Shown one piece after another: positions 13,601-25,909 of a DNA stretch of 64,000 bases (its first letter is position 1; the number at the start of each line of letters is the position of its first letter). The notes below the pieces were generated by a model that saw only the letters and a list, made by a program, of their open reading frames with translations, did not search any database and was not told the origin of the DNA. This DNA comes from Bombus terrestris (lineage: Eukaryota > Arthropoda > Insecta > Hymenoptera > Apidae): assembly GCF_910591885.1 (NCBI RefSeq), contig NC_063274.1, positions 11,988,164 to 12,052,163 on the forward strand. Direction: 5' to 3'. The position numbers were made by a program, and so were the translations under genes.

Positions 13601-16600
13601 GAGAGGCTTTAGTTTATATAAAATTTTACTCAAATATATTAAGAAATAAATTTCGCGTTCTTACGATAAATTAGCTGTTTCACGTACGTGCAATATTATG
13701 TATGCATGTATACGCAATGTACAATATTGTATATGCAGTATTTAATAAGCCATTGATTAACTAGATAAATTTAAGTTTCCAATTTTAGTGATTTTTACGT
13801 CTTCTTTACAACACCATTCAAAAACTATATTTCTTTTATTTTTAATATTAAATTTATTTTTCTCGCACGTTAAAGAGTGACAGAAGCGTGTGTTTCTTGT
13901 ATTTAACATCGACGGTACAATATAATCGTTCGTAGCGTGGTTTTGCTACTACATTAACAATTTAGCGATTTATTAAAATACGAGATTGCAGAAGTAGAAG
14001 CTTTTACTAACAAACCTACCATAACATCGTTCAACCACAACAGAGGGTAACGAGGAGATATCGCAAGTTTATAGTGGCAGTTCATCCAAGTCCCAATATC
14101 TTCCCCCGGACCCTGATATTACGAGGTTAATCTGAAAGTACGTGTCCAATAAATCCTCCCGCCGAATATTTCGTATCTCACATGTAAAAACCACTGGTTG
14201 CATTGAACCTCTCATTCCCTGACTTATAGCAGATCGGCTCGTATTTTTTCTCATACAAGAAACCTCATCCCTCTACAGGTACATAATCAGGAAACGAGTT
14301 TGCAATTCAAATGCCATACTTCATAGCCTTTTTATACTTTGCGTCTCACATGGATGGTCTTAAATATTTATCCTCTAACATTTTTCCGATCTTAGTGTTC
14401 TTGCGAATTAAGAACGATAATCGATGACACAGAACGTGTATCTTTACAAGCTATAGACGATGTCACAGCAAAATTATCACGTTCTTTTTCATTTATTTTG
14501 TCATTTTGATGCATAAGCGAGATTATGCTAATTTATGATTGGAAAATTACAGTTAGAATTAAAAGGAAAGTGGCGGAGCATGGAGGATGTTATAAAATTT
14601 AGTATTCAGTAGATGATAGACTTGTGTATTGCAAGTACGTAGTAAGTAGCGTTGTAATAGGTTTGATCAGCTGGTAGTTCATGAAGTGATTTTTATTCTA
14701 TTGATAAGATCGAAATATATTCGCAAAGAATGAGATCTGCGAACTACGCGTGAACAGAACAGATTTTCATGACATTTAACTATTTTTATTTTTTAACCAT
14801 TTACAGGCAATCCAGATCGTTCGTTTGATGGAAATCTCACTCGAGAATTAAAAAAGATCCTTACGAGACTTTTGAACATTTAACTTAACAACTATATAAT
14901 TGCAAGGTTTTAAAAATATTCTGGAAGTCTAGAACAGAAAAAAGATGGATATGGACGTAAATACGAAAGATAGGAACGTACGCTTTGTCATCGTAGTATT
15001 AGTTCATCGAATAAATGGTTCACGAAAAATTTCCTCGTCGATTGAAAACTGCACTTTGCAATTTCACTTCGATGATGTGATTAGGGTGAAAATTAGCCGT
15101 CTTTCAAAACGTGCCAGTGCACGTTGCTAAAGCACGTCGTGGAGACGTGTCTCGTGGAAATATCCCACGACGATCGTGCGTACGCGAGCTGCCAACGAGC
15201 GACCGGCTAATTTCGACTTTCGAAAATACGCTTGGCATACCGGCTGACTGGGCATTTCATTATCAGGCGGAAGACGACTCCGCAACGAATTCGAGACGCT
15301 AATTAGCGTGTTTCGGGCCGTGGTTTGCCTCCTAACACACTGGTGGGATCTTTAAATGCGTCGTCGACTCGCAGTACCGCTCGTGAGGGGATGTATACGA
15401 TTTAACGGAGTTACAGTATCCGCGACGAACACGATGTTACGGTACAATATACTTTATGAGCCGGAATGAGTAGTGCTTTTCAGTCTGAAAGGAGTTTCGT
15501 CACTGTTTGTATAGATTTTTTAACGTGTCATCATAGGTACACTCATGTGGACGTTGTCCGAAATACGTTTTTTATTCGGTTTCACTCGTTAAAGAAAGAT
15601 TTACGCGATGGAAGCTTCGATTGAGTTATTGCATCGAAGATAGAGGAACCTTGGAATAACGATACAATTTATGATTATGGAAATGTTTGAACATCGAAGT
15701 TAAAATTTACGTCATAATAAAAATACATGCCTCGATTATTGACTAAAATAATTATTGAATAAAGATTGCTTTATAATAAATGGAATTATCAAGTTCGAGT
15801 AAACAAACTCAACAAATTATTAACGATAACTATTTTATAACTGACGAACAAGATTAATAACTTTGAGCTGTAATTTGTTGCGAATGAAAACAGAGTGAAC
15901 GATTGTAACAGAGTTTGGAAGATCGGATTAACAAATACCTAATGTGTTAATTGCCACTGTCGTCGGATACTAAAAGAAGAATTTTCACAGACATATATAT
16001 ACTTAGAGTATTTAGTGGGGGAAGGATGGTTTTAGCCCTTAGTTGCCACACGAGTTGGGTAGGTCGTACTTTGTACGAGTTAAATTTTTAAGCAAAAACA
16101 GACGACAGTGATAACAAGAACATTCGGCAATAAATTCACCTTCAGCAAGCACAACTGAAAAATAAAAAGTAATTATCATTTTCTGATCTTCCTAATAAAA
16201 TCTCCAAGGCGGTTGAAGTATTCGTACGAAAACCTTAACGACGTGAAATTAAAAAAAAATTACTCGAAGTCTTTAGGAATTCCACGTGAATAGCGTTTGC
16301 CCAAATTTGGCAAAATCGATAAATCGAGCCTCTGTTTCCTCGTAACTTCCACCGACTCGTGCTGTATCTCAAATTCCAACTCCCACATTCGCAATCAGCA
16401 CGAAGCGTATTTCTTCGAGTACCGTTCACTTGGCGATGATTATTCCAGTATTTCAGTGGAGTCAGCAATTAACGATAAACATTAAGTCGTCGTCGTAGTC
16501 GGCGTAATGCCGCGTGTATGACGCGGTTCGTATAAGGAGGATCGATTAAAATCGCAGTGCCAGTGAGAGGAGGCCGGTCGGCGATGAGGCAACAAACCGA

Positions 16601-19600
16601 TAAGGATCCGAGAACTCGGTGTGTGGTCCGTTTGTGTGTGAATATCCGGCCGATCAGAAACAGCGTTGGCCACATCGCGACGTCGAGTTCCTCGTACGGG
16701 AGGCGCCAGTTAGTTAACCGCCTCAACCCTGAGGGACGATGGCTTAATTAAACGACACGGGCGTCGAACGCTATCTTTTATTGTCCCATTTCTATAAATC
16801 TCTGGAAACCGAGCCCTCTTCGCTATTCTAGACATCGTTGCCTGCCACTGTGCGGGATAGACAGACAACATCGTAGGCGCGACACTGTTGAAATTCTAAT
16901 TTGTGCTGCTGTATTCGTTGAACGTCGTGAAAAGGAGGGCGTGGAGATTCGTTACGGACGATTGGTGAGACTCGTGCATGTTACAGAAGATTGATAGCGT
17001 CGTAAGATAAGCACGATAATGGGAATTTGCGCGCGCTCGATGGATCGTTAATGCGCTAATTTAGAATTCTGATGTGACGATGATTGAGGATTATGGGATA
17101 ATTAGTCGTTGTAATGGTGAAATATCTGTAAAATAGGATTTCCAGTAGTTAATGGAATTGGATAGGAGTAGCTTGTAATATGGGAATATTTCTGATACAT
17201 CGTTTTAAATAATTATAAATGTTAAATATACGAATTGAATTTCTAATTCAATACGGAAGTTACCAATGCTGAAATAAAATAGATTTTTGTATAGTTACTA
17301 GAATTTTTCATTAATAAGGCTACAATTTTTAACGGAAGATCTGTATAAAAAAAGATAGATAATATTAATAGCTTTTTTTTTAACACGATATAGATGCAGG
17401 AAAAACGTGTTGGATCTTTACCTACTTATTTAAAGAAAAATGATTTTTCATATTAGTAGTGACATGGAATATTTTAATATCTGAGGACATACGGATCCTT
17501 TTATCAAAGTTTCAATTCACCTACGATCTTCTCAGTTTGAAGATTGTTGAAGAAGTTGAAGAACCCCTCAATCAATAAAACTAATCAAATTTTACAAAAC
17601 TCCATTTCATTTCTAATTCGCGAAATTAATCACGATTTAATCAGACAATGACTTAAGCGAATTATGCAAAATTTCGTAGGACACGATGAGCGTATTCTTC
17701 GGGTGTTCGTAAGGGCGAGTCCATAGCATCTCGTGAGAAAGTACCGGTGATACAGGATCGGTATTAACGTGCAATAAACCACTGTGTTAGTCACGCAGCG
17801 CACATGAGCGCTGGTACGCGTTTATAGAGGTGAAAACATTAATTTGGCTTATAATTTTTATGCAAAACAGGCCTCTCGGGCGTTCAGCTTTGCTCCGTAC
17901 GATCGCTCATCTTCTCTTTCTCCCCTCTTTTGTCAAGACTTTCGGCTTAATTGCGGAATATATCTTGTCGCTAAGAATTAGAAGCCGGATCGCGCGATTC
18001 GTTCACCATCATAAGCCATTTAATTCAATTTTATCGATGTTTCGAGAGAAAGATTACCCGTTGCTTCCTTCTTCTGGTTGTTCAATGATTTATGTACACT
18101 CGTTGCTCGATGAGTAGTTCGATGAAATCGTAACGTCGAAGTTAGCGAACATAGCAAGCTATCGCGTTATATTTAAAAGTATTAATTTTTTATGTAAATA
18201 TTTAGAGAAAGTTTAAAGAATCGGAATGTATAAAAGAATTTAATTGGCTTATCCTTATCTTCTCGTGTATTTATTTCGAGATTCTTAAAAATTGAATTTT
18301 CAACAAATTCCATTGAAACTAATTTATACATAAACTTCGAGCACTTTCACTGAACGTTCACACCGAACCAACGATAAATTAGAGATTCAATGCAACTTTT
18401 TCTTTTCTCTTGCAGGTGGTTTGGCTGACCGCAGTCCTGTGCCCGCGGCTTGCTGCCGCCAACAACTTGACTTTATCCTTCTCGTCTCGTAAGGCCAGGC
18501 AACATCCATTCAGGGGACATATCTCTCGCTGGTAAGTTTTCACTTTCCTCGCTACTTCTCTCCCTTTTGTTATTATAATATCAATAAACGCGTGTTCTTC
18601 TAACAGAGATATACTAATTTTATTGTAAGACATACTATGTGTATCGTAAAACGATCGACGATACGATCGAGAATACGGTTGACAGAACGAACGACGAAAT
18701 ACCTTGGCATCATTCAAGCTTGGCATCGCGCTCGCAAATTATATCGACACGCCAGTGACACTATTTTGCACGGCTGAATTTCAATTTTCAATCAGCAACC
18801 GTGGCGCCCGTATATCTCCTACGCTCCTCGACGCTACGCCATTATTTATCCTGTCTGTCACGAACTGTCTTAATTATTATTAATGACTCGTACAGGAGGT
18901 TCGACAGGTGAATACGGAATTAGGGGCGAATTATCGGTTCTCGAACGGCTTTTTCACTTGTCTTATGCTACATTCTGTCGCGTGTGGTTTAGACACGAGT
19001 CATTTGCTTTTAGAAGCACGCGTGAAATGTTATGCGTTCTCTGTCGGGTTTCAAGTTCTTCGATTGGCTTTGCTTTGAAATGTTACGCATTCTCCCCAGT
19101 TTTAAATTCCTTGATCGGCCTTTTAGCTTCTCTTCTTCGTATCATAGCATAGCTCGTAGCGAAGCCTCGATGGTTTCAAGTTCTTCAATTGGTTTTGCTT
19201 TGAATGGCTTGCATTCTCGCCGGTTTTAAATTCCTCGACCGACCTTCAACTTTTTCTAGTTCCTATCATAGCTCAGTGAAATTTCGATGGCTGTTTGAAT
19301 CTTGTCTAAATGTCTTCTGAATGTTGCAGGACGCAGACCTTGGAGGACACGACCAAGCGGATGACTTATCGAGAGATGAACATGATTCTACGACACGAAG
19401 GAGGCGAGGACGGCCTTCCAGTTGATTGCTGCCCTACGGTAGAGGAAATGGTGGAACCGGTCGGCGGTCGAAATCGGGAAAACATGTACGTCCAGCTGTA
19501 TCGGGATGGCCAGAACGCCCAGAGGTTCTTCGAGTACTCCTGCAGGCCAGACGTCCTCGACAAGCCGTGCAGGTTCATCGACCGGAAGTTCACCAACCAG

Positions 19601-20522
19601 TCCAGATGTGTGCAGAAGTTCTCATACACTTACGCTATCATTGAAAATTCTGGATCGACGGTACGTAATGTAAAGTGATCCTGATCTAGTTTCCATTAGG
19701 CTTTCGCGAGTGCGTCTTTTCTGTCGATGTCGTGCGATGTGTTCGTTACCCGTGATACGTATTTCGAGCGATTTTTACTAAATAGAGCCAGAGATTAAAA
19801 GAATCTAATTCGTCTATTATTATACATATATTTTTTTAATTTATTTACTATCTTTACAATGGTGGTGAAACTGATTTGGTGTTAATATTATTGCAATTAA
19901 AAGGTTCGATTAACGGTAGATCGGAGAACAAATTTAGACTTTAAAACCGATTAAAAAATTGTCCTTATTTTCAATGACAGTATTGTCCGCGTTTTTCCTC
20001 GATGGAAGAAAGTAGGATGAATGGAAATCAGTTTTCTACAATCATCGATCTAATCATCTCAAAAACACTAACTCTATATTATACAGACAATTATTATAAT
20101 ACATGTATGTAGATATTAGTATGAACAAAAACTACTTCAAATTGTATGCCAAAAATATCATCAGTTCTTAGAGTATCATAGCGAAAGTGTAAAACTAGCT
20201 ATTCTTGTTCCTAGAAAATTTAGTGATTTGAAAAGAAACCGAGGTTTCGGCAAGTCAATACGACTTTAATGTAAAAGAATATATTATTCACTTGAAGAAT
20301 GTGTTCTGCTCACAGGGCGGAAAGGAGGAACGCGGGAGGCATCGGCACAGAGAACGCATGATCCCTACGTTTCCCGGGAACACGGTGGGTGGATCGATGT
20401 GGACGTTGGACTACATTAAGGTGCGAAGTGGGTGCAGCTGCGAGGTCATGCCGAAACCGAAGAAAAAGAAGAAGTATAAGAAGAGCAAGCTAAGGGACCA
20501 AGATTTGGATTCGGAGACCTGA
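1661..20522 (+). CDS. Spatzle-family cystine-knot ligand (Toll ligand type)
   Basis: Secreted neurotrophin-like ligand; Spatzle proteins are cleaved outside the cell and bind Toll-family receptors. Coding exons: 1661-1693, 18416-18531, 19330-19660, 20316-20522, all GT-AG with matching phase, giving 228 aa. An in-frame stop at 1604-1606 supports the ATG at 1661; the exon continues 5' to 1452 as UTR. Residues 1-26 form a signal peptide ending LAAA. N28-L-T is a glycosylation sequon. R36-K-A-R39 is a possible furin-type site. The knot runs from CCPTVEEMVEP (C83, C84) through C121, C130 and C143 to SGCSCEV (C200, C202). That is seven cysteines, six for the knot plus one, as expected for the family. 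A basic insert (163-174) lies before the last strand, and residues 207-217 are a Lys-rich tail. The prodomain (27-82) is short for the family. Sequence style resembles Spz3/4/6 more than Spz1, but I cannot fix the orthologue. Intron 1 is 16.7 kb, which suggests intronic regulation. Confidence 0.9.
1882..2355. mobile_element. MITE-like or foldback element with inverted terminal repeats (decayed)
   Basis: Left arm 1896-1941 (CACCTAACTTGA ... TTATTTTTTATGATAG) and right arm 2295-2341 are reverse complements with few mismatches: 10 of 12 bases match at the outer end, 16 of 17 at the inner end, and the middle is diverged with a 1-base indel. The arms may extend outward to TATA-like ends near 1882 and 2355. 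About 350 bp of AT-rich DNA without an ORF lies between them. Arms of this length around a short noncoding core fit a nonautonomous DNA transposon; the family is not recognised and target duplications are not clear. Confidence 0.55.
5650..6130. promoter_or_regulatory. Candidate intronic enhancer of the Spatzle-like gene
   Basis: This stretch of intron 1 is richer in G+C and CpG than its surroundings and packed with homeodomain-like cores: GATTAATATC near 5840, ATAATTTAATAATGGC and GATTAGC near 5930-5955, beside the GC block GCCGCGGCCACGGCGCG near 5901. It has no coding frame. Such islands in AT-rich hymenopteran introns are often conserved noncoding elements; this is inference from composition alone. 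Confidence 0.3.
19048..19285. repeat. Imperfect tandem duplication in intron 2 of the Spatzle-like gene
   Basis: Two units of about 125 bp start at 19048 and 19173. Both begin GTTTCAAGTTCTTC, continue with ATTGG and TTTGCTTTGAA, and later share TTTTAAATTCCT and TATCATAGC. Divergence is visible throughout, so the duplication is not recent. It lies wholly within the intron between 18532 and 19329. Confidence 0.6.
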
Positions 20523-22260
20523 GATCTGTATTACCGTGGGATCAGAACAGATCCCTCTACCTCCGTGCACGCGATACCACCGATGAAAAGAAGATTGCGA
20601 TCCGATCGAAACGCGTTCCAAACCGATGCAAAATCTAATGTGACATGGAGAGTATTCGTTTTTCGGATTGTACAGGATTAAAATGTTACCAATGGAAGGG
20701 TTCTCTCCTTTAACGAGGGTTGAATATTATCGTTAAAAGTACTTTTTTTTACGTTAAAAGTGCCTTGATGGAAGCTTGTATCGTTTCTAGCAATAGATCA
20801 TCGACAATAGTTATTATTTTAGAACGATTCTATTATCGTATTTATTATATACATATAAGTAGATAACAAACTATGTAATTCAAGAGTATGATAAGGTATT
20901 AATAAGGTTCTAGAGAGGAGGTTCCGCCAAACTGTATTCCGCTTATTTTTAGTAAGATTGATATTTTTAGATAATGGTGAAATATAAAGTGTAGTAGTAC
21001 AACAAAGTCAGTAGAATCTCCTTTGAATGAATAAATAGTGGATAGACTGATATTACGATTCAAAGAGTTGAACGTGAAAGGTGTTTGAATATCTGCGTTT
21101 TCTAAATTGTTATTGTAATTTCAGAAATGTAATCGTATGCCAGAGAGGAAGCGTGCTTGATACATTGTCTTGTATTAGTAGCAGACGAATGTCTCGATTA
21201 AATTTGTATTTAACATTTAGGAAATATTTTCATTTTCACCCGCGGCCAGTTATTATAGTGTACTCCTATAATGCATGTACATTCTAAAGCTACATTTATT
21301 TTTAAGTTAGAGAGGAGAGGTAGTTTTTATATTTATAGATTTTATTTCTAATTGTAAGGTATAACGTGTTATGTTTCATAGATCTGCGTATGATTCGTTA
21401 TATATGGATAACGAGAACCAAACAAAAAACTGCTTAAATTTATTTAACGTAATAAAGCCCTATTTAATTAAGCGATTAAGTCTGTTTTATCTTTTAAAGC
21501 ACTGACTAGAAGAATTAGAGGGTGCGACGAGCGAAACGTTGCATTAGCTAGTAACCATGACGATTATTAATAAATCTGAATATATGATAAGAAGAAAAGA
21601 ATAGAAATTTATTGTATAATCTAAAATATAAATGTAAATTTAAAGGATATGTAGAATTTATTTTACGTATGATGATATATAAGTACTTTTATACGAGAAG
21701 ATAATTTTTAAACGTATATATAGACAAAAGTCTACATTAATTTAACGCATACGTTACAAATAGAAAGCTGCCATTATTTTAATAAAACTTTACTGATTTA
21801 TCTGTCGTTTTGTACATATAGAAAAGTACATAAACATTAACATAAATACGGTTTTATGCGTTATATTAGCGTAATGTGTAAATTATAAGACAAATAATTT
21901 TTACATTTAGAACTAAAAACGTTCGAGAATGTTGTACTTAAATAGTTAAAATCGTATTAATTAGATTAAATCATGAACGTATTATAATACCAGTTTTTTT
22001 AGTTTAACATATTTATGAATGTACTATAGTAAATTACGTCGTACGTTTAATTAGCGAGGAACCTTTCCAATAAGCATATTCTCTTTTTTTATCATTGTAA
22101 TTGTCGTATTAATATTCTAACAAGTGGTTTCAACTTGATAACACTCATGTATTATAATCAAGCATTAGGCTTACAGATTTGTTTTCTGTATGCCATGTAT
22201 ACATTGTACATAAATGATATTAATACAATTGTTATAAAAGTATTCGTTATTTCTCTTCCC
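20523..22260 (+). other. Probable 3' UTR and downstream flank of the Spatzle-like gene
   Basis: AT-rich DNA after the stop codon with no further coding exon. AATAAA poly(A) signals occur at 21030-21035, near 21451 and near 21780, so the 3' UTR may be 0.5-1.3 kb with alternative ends. The exact end cannot be set from sequence. Confidence 0.45.
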
Positions 22261-23813
22261 GCGCTGAATGCAGTAATTGATTTATATTTTTATTCATAAT
22301 CATATTTTCTTTTTTCTATTACAAATTCTTTATTAGTTAATTTATTAAATATGTGTATTGATTATAACGCGTTACAACGCGATGTACCGAAGATTCACCA
22401 AGGTACCACCAAGAACAATAGGAAAAATGAAATTTTATTGCTACGACCGTAATGTACTACGACAAATGTACATGAGTAATTTAATGAATTTGCAGTATCA
22501 TGTATTTTTAACTTCTTCACAGTACTGTTCCACAATTCAATAGCTGAGATCTTATGGTAAGTAATGGTTCCTGAGATATAACTCATACACTTATACTCTA
22601 TCGGATATTCCACAGGGATGTACATTCTACCACCTTGACGTACATCTCCGCATAATACTGAGCCCAGCCTCGATACCCTTTCTAAAAGCATAACGTGCAA
22701 TGAAAGTGAGGACACGAGGTATTAAAAATGCTGAAACAGTGCATTTTAGCGGAACTGCAATCATATCTCAGAAAAGTCAAGTTAAATTGTTATAAATTGC
22801 TCCCTAATCGCTTTATACGTCCCAAAGCCATTTAAGTACATATGATAAAAGCATCGCTGCGCATTTCTGTACACATACACACACCAATTTTGTGCGTGAA
22901 TATAATAAAAAATCACAATCAATCAATCGTCATCAATCTATCCCCCTCAATCACACATCGCGGGAGCGAACAATTACAACCCTTGACCAAACGTGAATCT
23001 TTCAATGGATTTTAAAATGTTTGTATTTAAAACGTTACGAAGATATTATAAGATATGATTGTAACTAGTGAGTCTATTATATTTACAGTAAATTTGATAA
23101 ACTATTCATATTTACAAAATTAACATTAATATTAGAATACAATATAATATTTTAATGAATCCAAAAATTATCCATTGCATTCTTAATACCTACAACGTCC
23201 TCTGCAAGAAATAACGTGAACTATATTTGCAAACCACGAGTCAATTACGTAGATAACAGTTTTCAACATCTCGTTCTTTTGTTTGTTATCTAATAAATAT
23301 AGAAATAATTATCATGTCATGTAAAAATTTGTGAAAGTTTATCTCGAGTAAATGTTAATTGCACAGACTTTAATACGTACTTCTGAATAGAGTAAGTATG
23401 TATTTACGTTGTAGATGCACTAACTATACTGTAAGCGATCGAATACCTATGCATGAATATCCTGTCGTAATAGATACAGACGCTACGGTATAGTCTGTGG
23501 CAACTGGCAATCTAGCAAGCAGAATTTATTTCAGTGCCATTCGCCAAAGAACATGTATGTAGCCATTATGAGTGGTACCTGCCAGTGAACAGGTGAAAAA
23601 ATTTTGTCTATACAATGACATTTCTACTTTTTAACCATTTATTTTAATACTATCATGTCCAATTCTTTGATATTCGTTTGTGTAGAACGTTAAATGAGCG
23701 CAACAAGACCAACGAACTGATGTGAATGATCGTGCCGCTTTTGTTGACACGATTCGGAATACTTCGATGAAACGGGATAATACATCAAAAATAATCCGTT
23801 TCATTGTGTGAAA
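22261..23813. other. Intergenic region and 5' flank of the BTBD gene
   Basis: No gene supported. The transcription start of the BTBD-like gene probably lies in roughly 23450-23800. A minus-strand open frame at 22395-22715 is discussed among the rejected items. Confidence 0.45.
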
Positions 23814-25909
23814 ATGTCCTCGGAATCTCCCTTGAGCGATGTGCCAACTGTCGTGTCAAGACTGCATAATTTGCGCTTGGGTCAAGAAGACGGTGACGAA
23901 CTTCAACAGAATGTAAATCTCGCCGTATCTGGCGATTCGTCTCCAGAACCTGTACGAAATACCCAACTTACTGGCAATGTTATCCTTTCACGTGCCAGAC
24001 GTGCGCTTAATTTCGTTTGCGATGAAGATCAATCAACTTCATCAACAGCAAGAGCTGGAGAGTCCTCATCTTCGAATGGTGATAAGTAAGTACTTTAATA
24101 AATCTTTTGTATTTTTTAAAAGTGATAAATTTTAAATTAATTACAATTATAATACTTCTATAAACAACATTTTCATAATTCTCTTGATATTAATTTTTTA
24201 ATAGGCCTCCAACAAATGTAGCAAATACGTTGCATTTGGTAGGAATACCTCAAGATACTGCTGCTTTGGAAAGTACTTCTACGAATGGTCAGGCAACAGT
24301 GGCTTATAATTGGCAAGGTACAAAAGCAACAATGCGTGAAAGAATTGTTTTTCTTTTTAACAATGAAATATTGTCGGATGTAAGCTTCATAGTAGGAAGG
24401 GGAGTACAAAAGCAACGTATACCAGCTCATAAACTAGTCTTGTCTTCTGGAAGTGCCGTTTTTGATGCAATGTTTAATGGAACACTTGCAACAGCTTCTT
24501 CGGAAATAGAAGTACCTGATGTAGAACCTGCTGCTTTCTTGGCAGTGCTTCTTTTTTTATATACAGATGAGATACAGATAGATCCTGAAACTGTGATGAC
24601 TACATTATATACAGCTAAAAAGTATGCGGTGTCTGCTTTAGAGAAGCACTGTGTGGATTATTTGAAAAATAATTTAACCAGTGATAATGCATTTTTGCTT
24701 TTAACGCAAGCTCGACTTTTTGATGAATCACAACTGGCTGCAGTATGTTTGGATACGATTGATAGATTTACTACAGAAGCTTTAAATGCAGATGGATTTA
24801 CAGATATTGATATTGATACATTAAAAATTGTTTTGGAAAGAGACACTCTTCGTGTTAGAGAATCTAAAATATTTCAAGCAGTTTTAAGGTAGAACAGTAT
24901 GATATATGAAGTATCTGATATTTGATGAATATGCGTATGTATAATTATTTGTTATTTCATCTAAATAGATGGTCAGAAGCAGAATGTGTAAGGCATCGTT
25001 TACCAGTTACGCCAGAAAATCAGCGGTTTGTTTTGGGTAGTGCTTTTTCATTGATTCGTTTTCCCTTAATGTCAAAAGAGGAATTTACAGCTGGCCCAGC
25101 AAAATCTGGACTTCTTAATTATTCAGAAGCTAGTATCAATTGTATCATTTAATATATATCCTATATATATTTACGAAATTACTTATTTAAAAACTGCTTG
25201 TTTTAGGTTCTTTCTTTATTTTCATATTTTATATTAAATCCCAAACCAGTGGTAGGATTTCAAACAATGCCTCGCTGTTGTATGACTGGTAAAGAACAAA
25301 CTGTATGCAGATTTCAACATACCAAAAGTAAATGGGGATACAATGGGACGAGTGACCGTATAAGGTGATTTTGAACACAAAATCTAAAGAGATTTTCATG
25401 TGTATAGTGTTTTAAATAATTTAGATAGATTCTTCTTTCTTAGATTTAGCGTTGATAGACGCATATTTCTTATTGGTTATGGCGTCTATGGTAGTATGCA
25501 TGTCTCTGCTATATACGAAGTATTAATAGAATTGATACATACTGCTTCTGGAAAGGTGATTGCTACAAATTCAACAAGTTTCAGCTGTGATGGTTCAAAA
25601 TACACTTATCGATTAATGTTTAAAGAGTTAGCAGAAATTTTACCAAATACAATTTACACTGCATCAGCAACATTTAAGGTCGGTATATGATAGTTATTTT
25701 CAATGTATTCTTATGTTGATTATCATTGTGCATTGTAACTATTTTAGGGTCCCTATTCTCATTTTGGAACTAAAGGTTTAAAAACAGTCGTGGTGGATAG
25801 TGATTCAGGGAATGAAAAAGTTAAGTTTGAATTTAGTACTGAGACTGGAGATAATAATGGAACATCTACTAATGAAGGACAAATTCCTGAACTTATATTT
25901 TACACTTAA
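23814..25909 (+). CDS. BTBD2: BTB/POZ-BACK-PHR protein, BTBD1/BTBD2 homologue
   Basis: Probable cullin-3 E3 ligase adaptor of the BTBD1/BTBD2 group; this family also binds topoisomerase I in vertebrates. Exons 23814-24085, 24205-24888, 24969-25128, 25207-25364, 25444-25678, 25748-25909 give 556 aa, a little longer than human BTBD2. The first ~125 residues are Ser/Glu-rich and variable. The BTB domain follows (SDVSFIVGRG, IPAHKLVLSSGSAVFDAMF, about residues 133-235). Then comes the BACK domain (LLLTQARLFDE, RWSEAEC) and a C-terminal PHR domain (NPKPVVGF, KWGYNGTSDRIRFSVDRRIF, FSCDGS, YSHFGTKGL, GDNNGTS, ending IPELIFYT). The ATG at 23814 is used, since the upstream in-frame codon is GTG. Intron 3 (25129-25206) reads as GC-AG; exon joining there reproduces the conserved family sequence (SGLLNYSE then VLSLF). 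The gene symbol follows the vertebrate family, as BTBD1 and BTBD2 are equally close. Confidence 0.93.
25129..25206 (+). other. Non-canonical GC-AG intron in the BTBD gene
   Basis: The exon ends ...TCAGAA and the intron begins gctagt and ends ttttag. The nearby GT donors (gtatca at 25133 and 25146) would put the downstream exon out of frame, whereas GAA joined to GTT keeps the frame and the family alignment without a gap. A single C/T change at 25130 would create a normal GT donor, so an assembly or allelic variant is possible. Confidence 0.6.

Larger units (their letters stand above)
1694..18415 (+). other. Intron 1 of the Spatzle-like gene (16.7 kb)
   Basis: Donor gtgagt at 1694 and acceptor cttttctcttgcag ending at 18415. 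I find no other gene inside on either strand; the open frames of 60-130 codons lack domains, splice-supported partners and start context. Contents include an inverted-repeat element (about 1882-2355) and GC-richer patches near 5650-6130, 11640-12350 and 16480-16860 that may be regulatory. Confidence 0.75.

Noticed and set aside
18379..18726. Minus-strand open frame across Spatzle exon 2
   Set aside because: Antisense shadow of a well-supported coding exon.
22395..22715. Minus-strand open frame of 106 codons between Spatzle and BTBD
   Set aside because: Some stretches look protein-like, but it has no domain, no splice partner and sits in a probable 3'/5' flank; kept only as a note.
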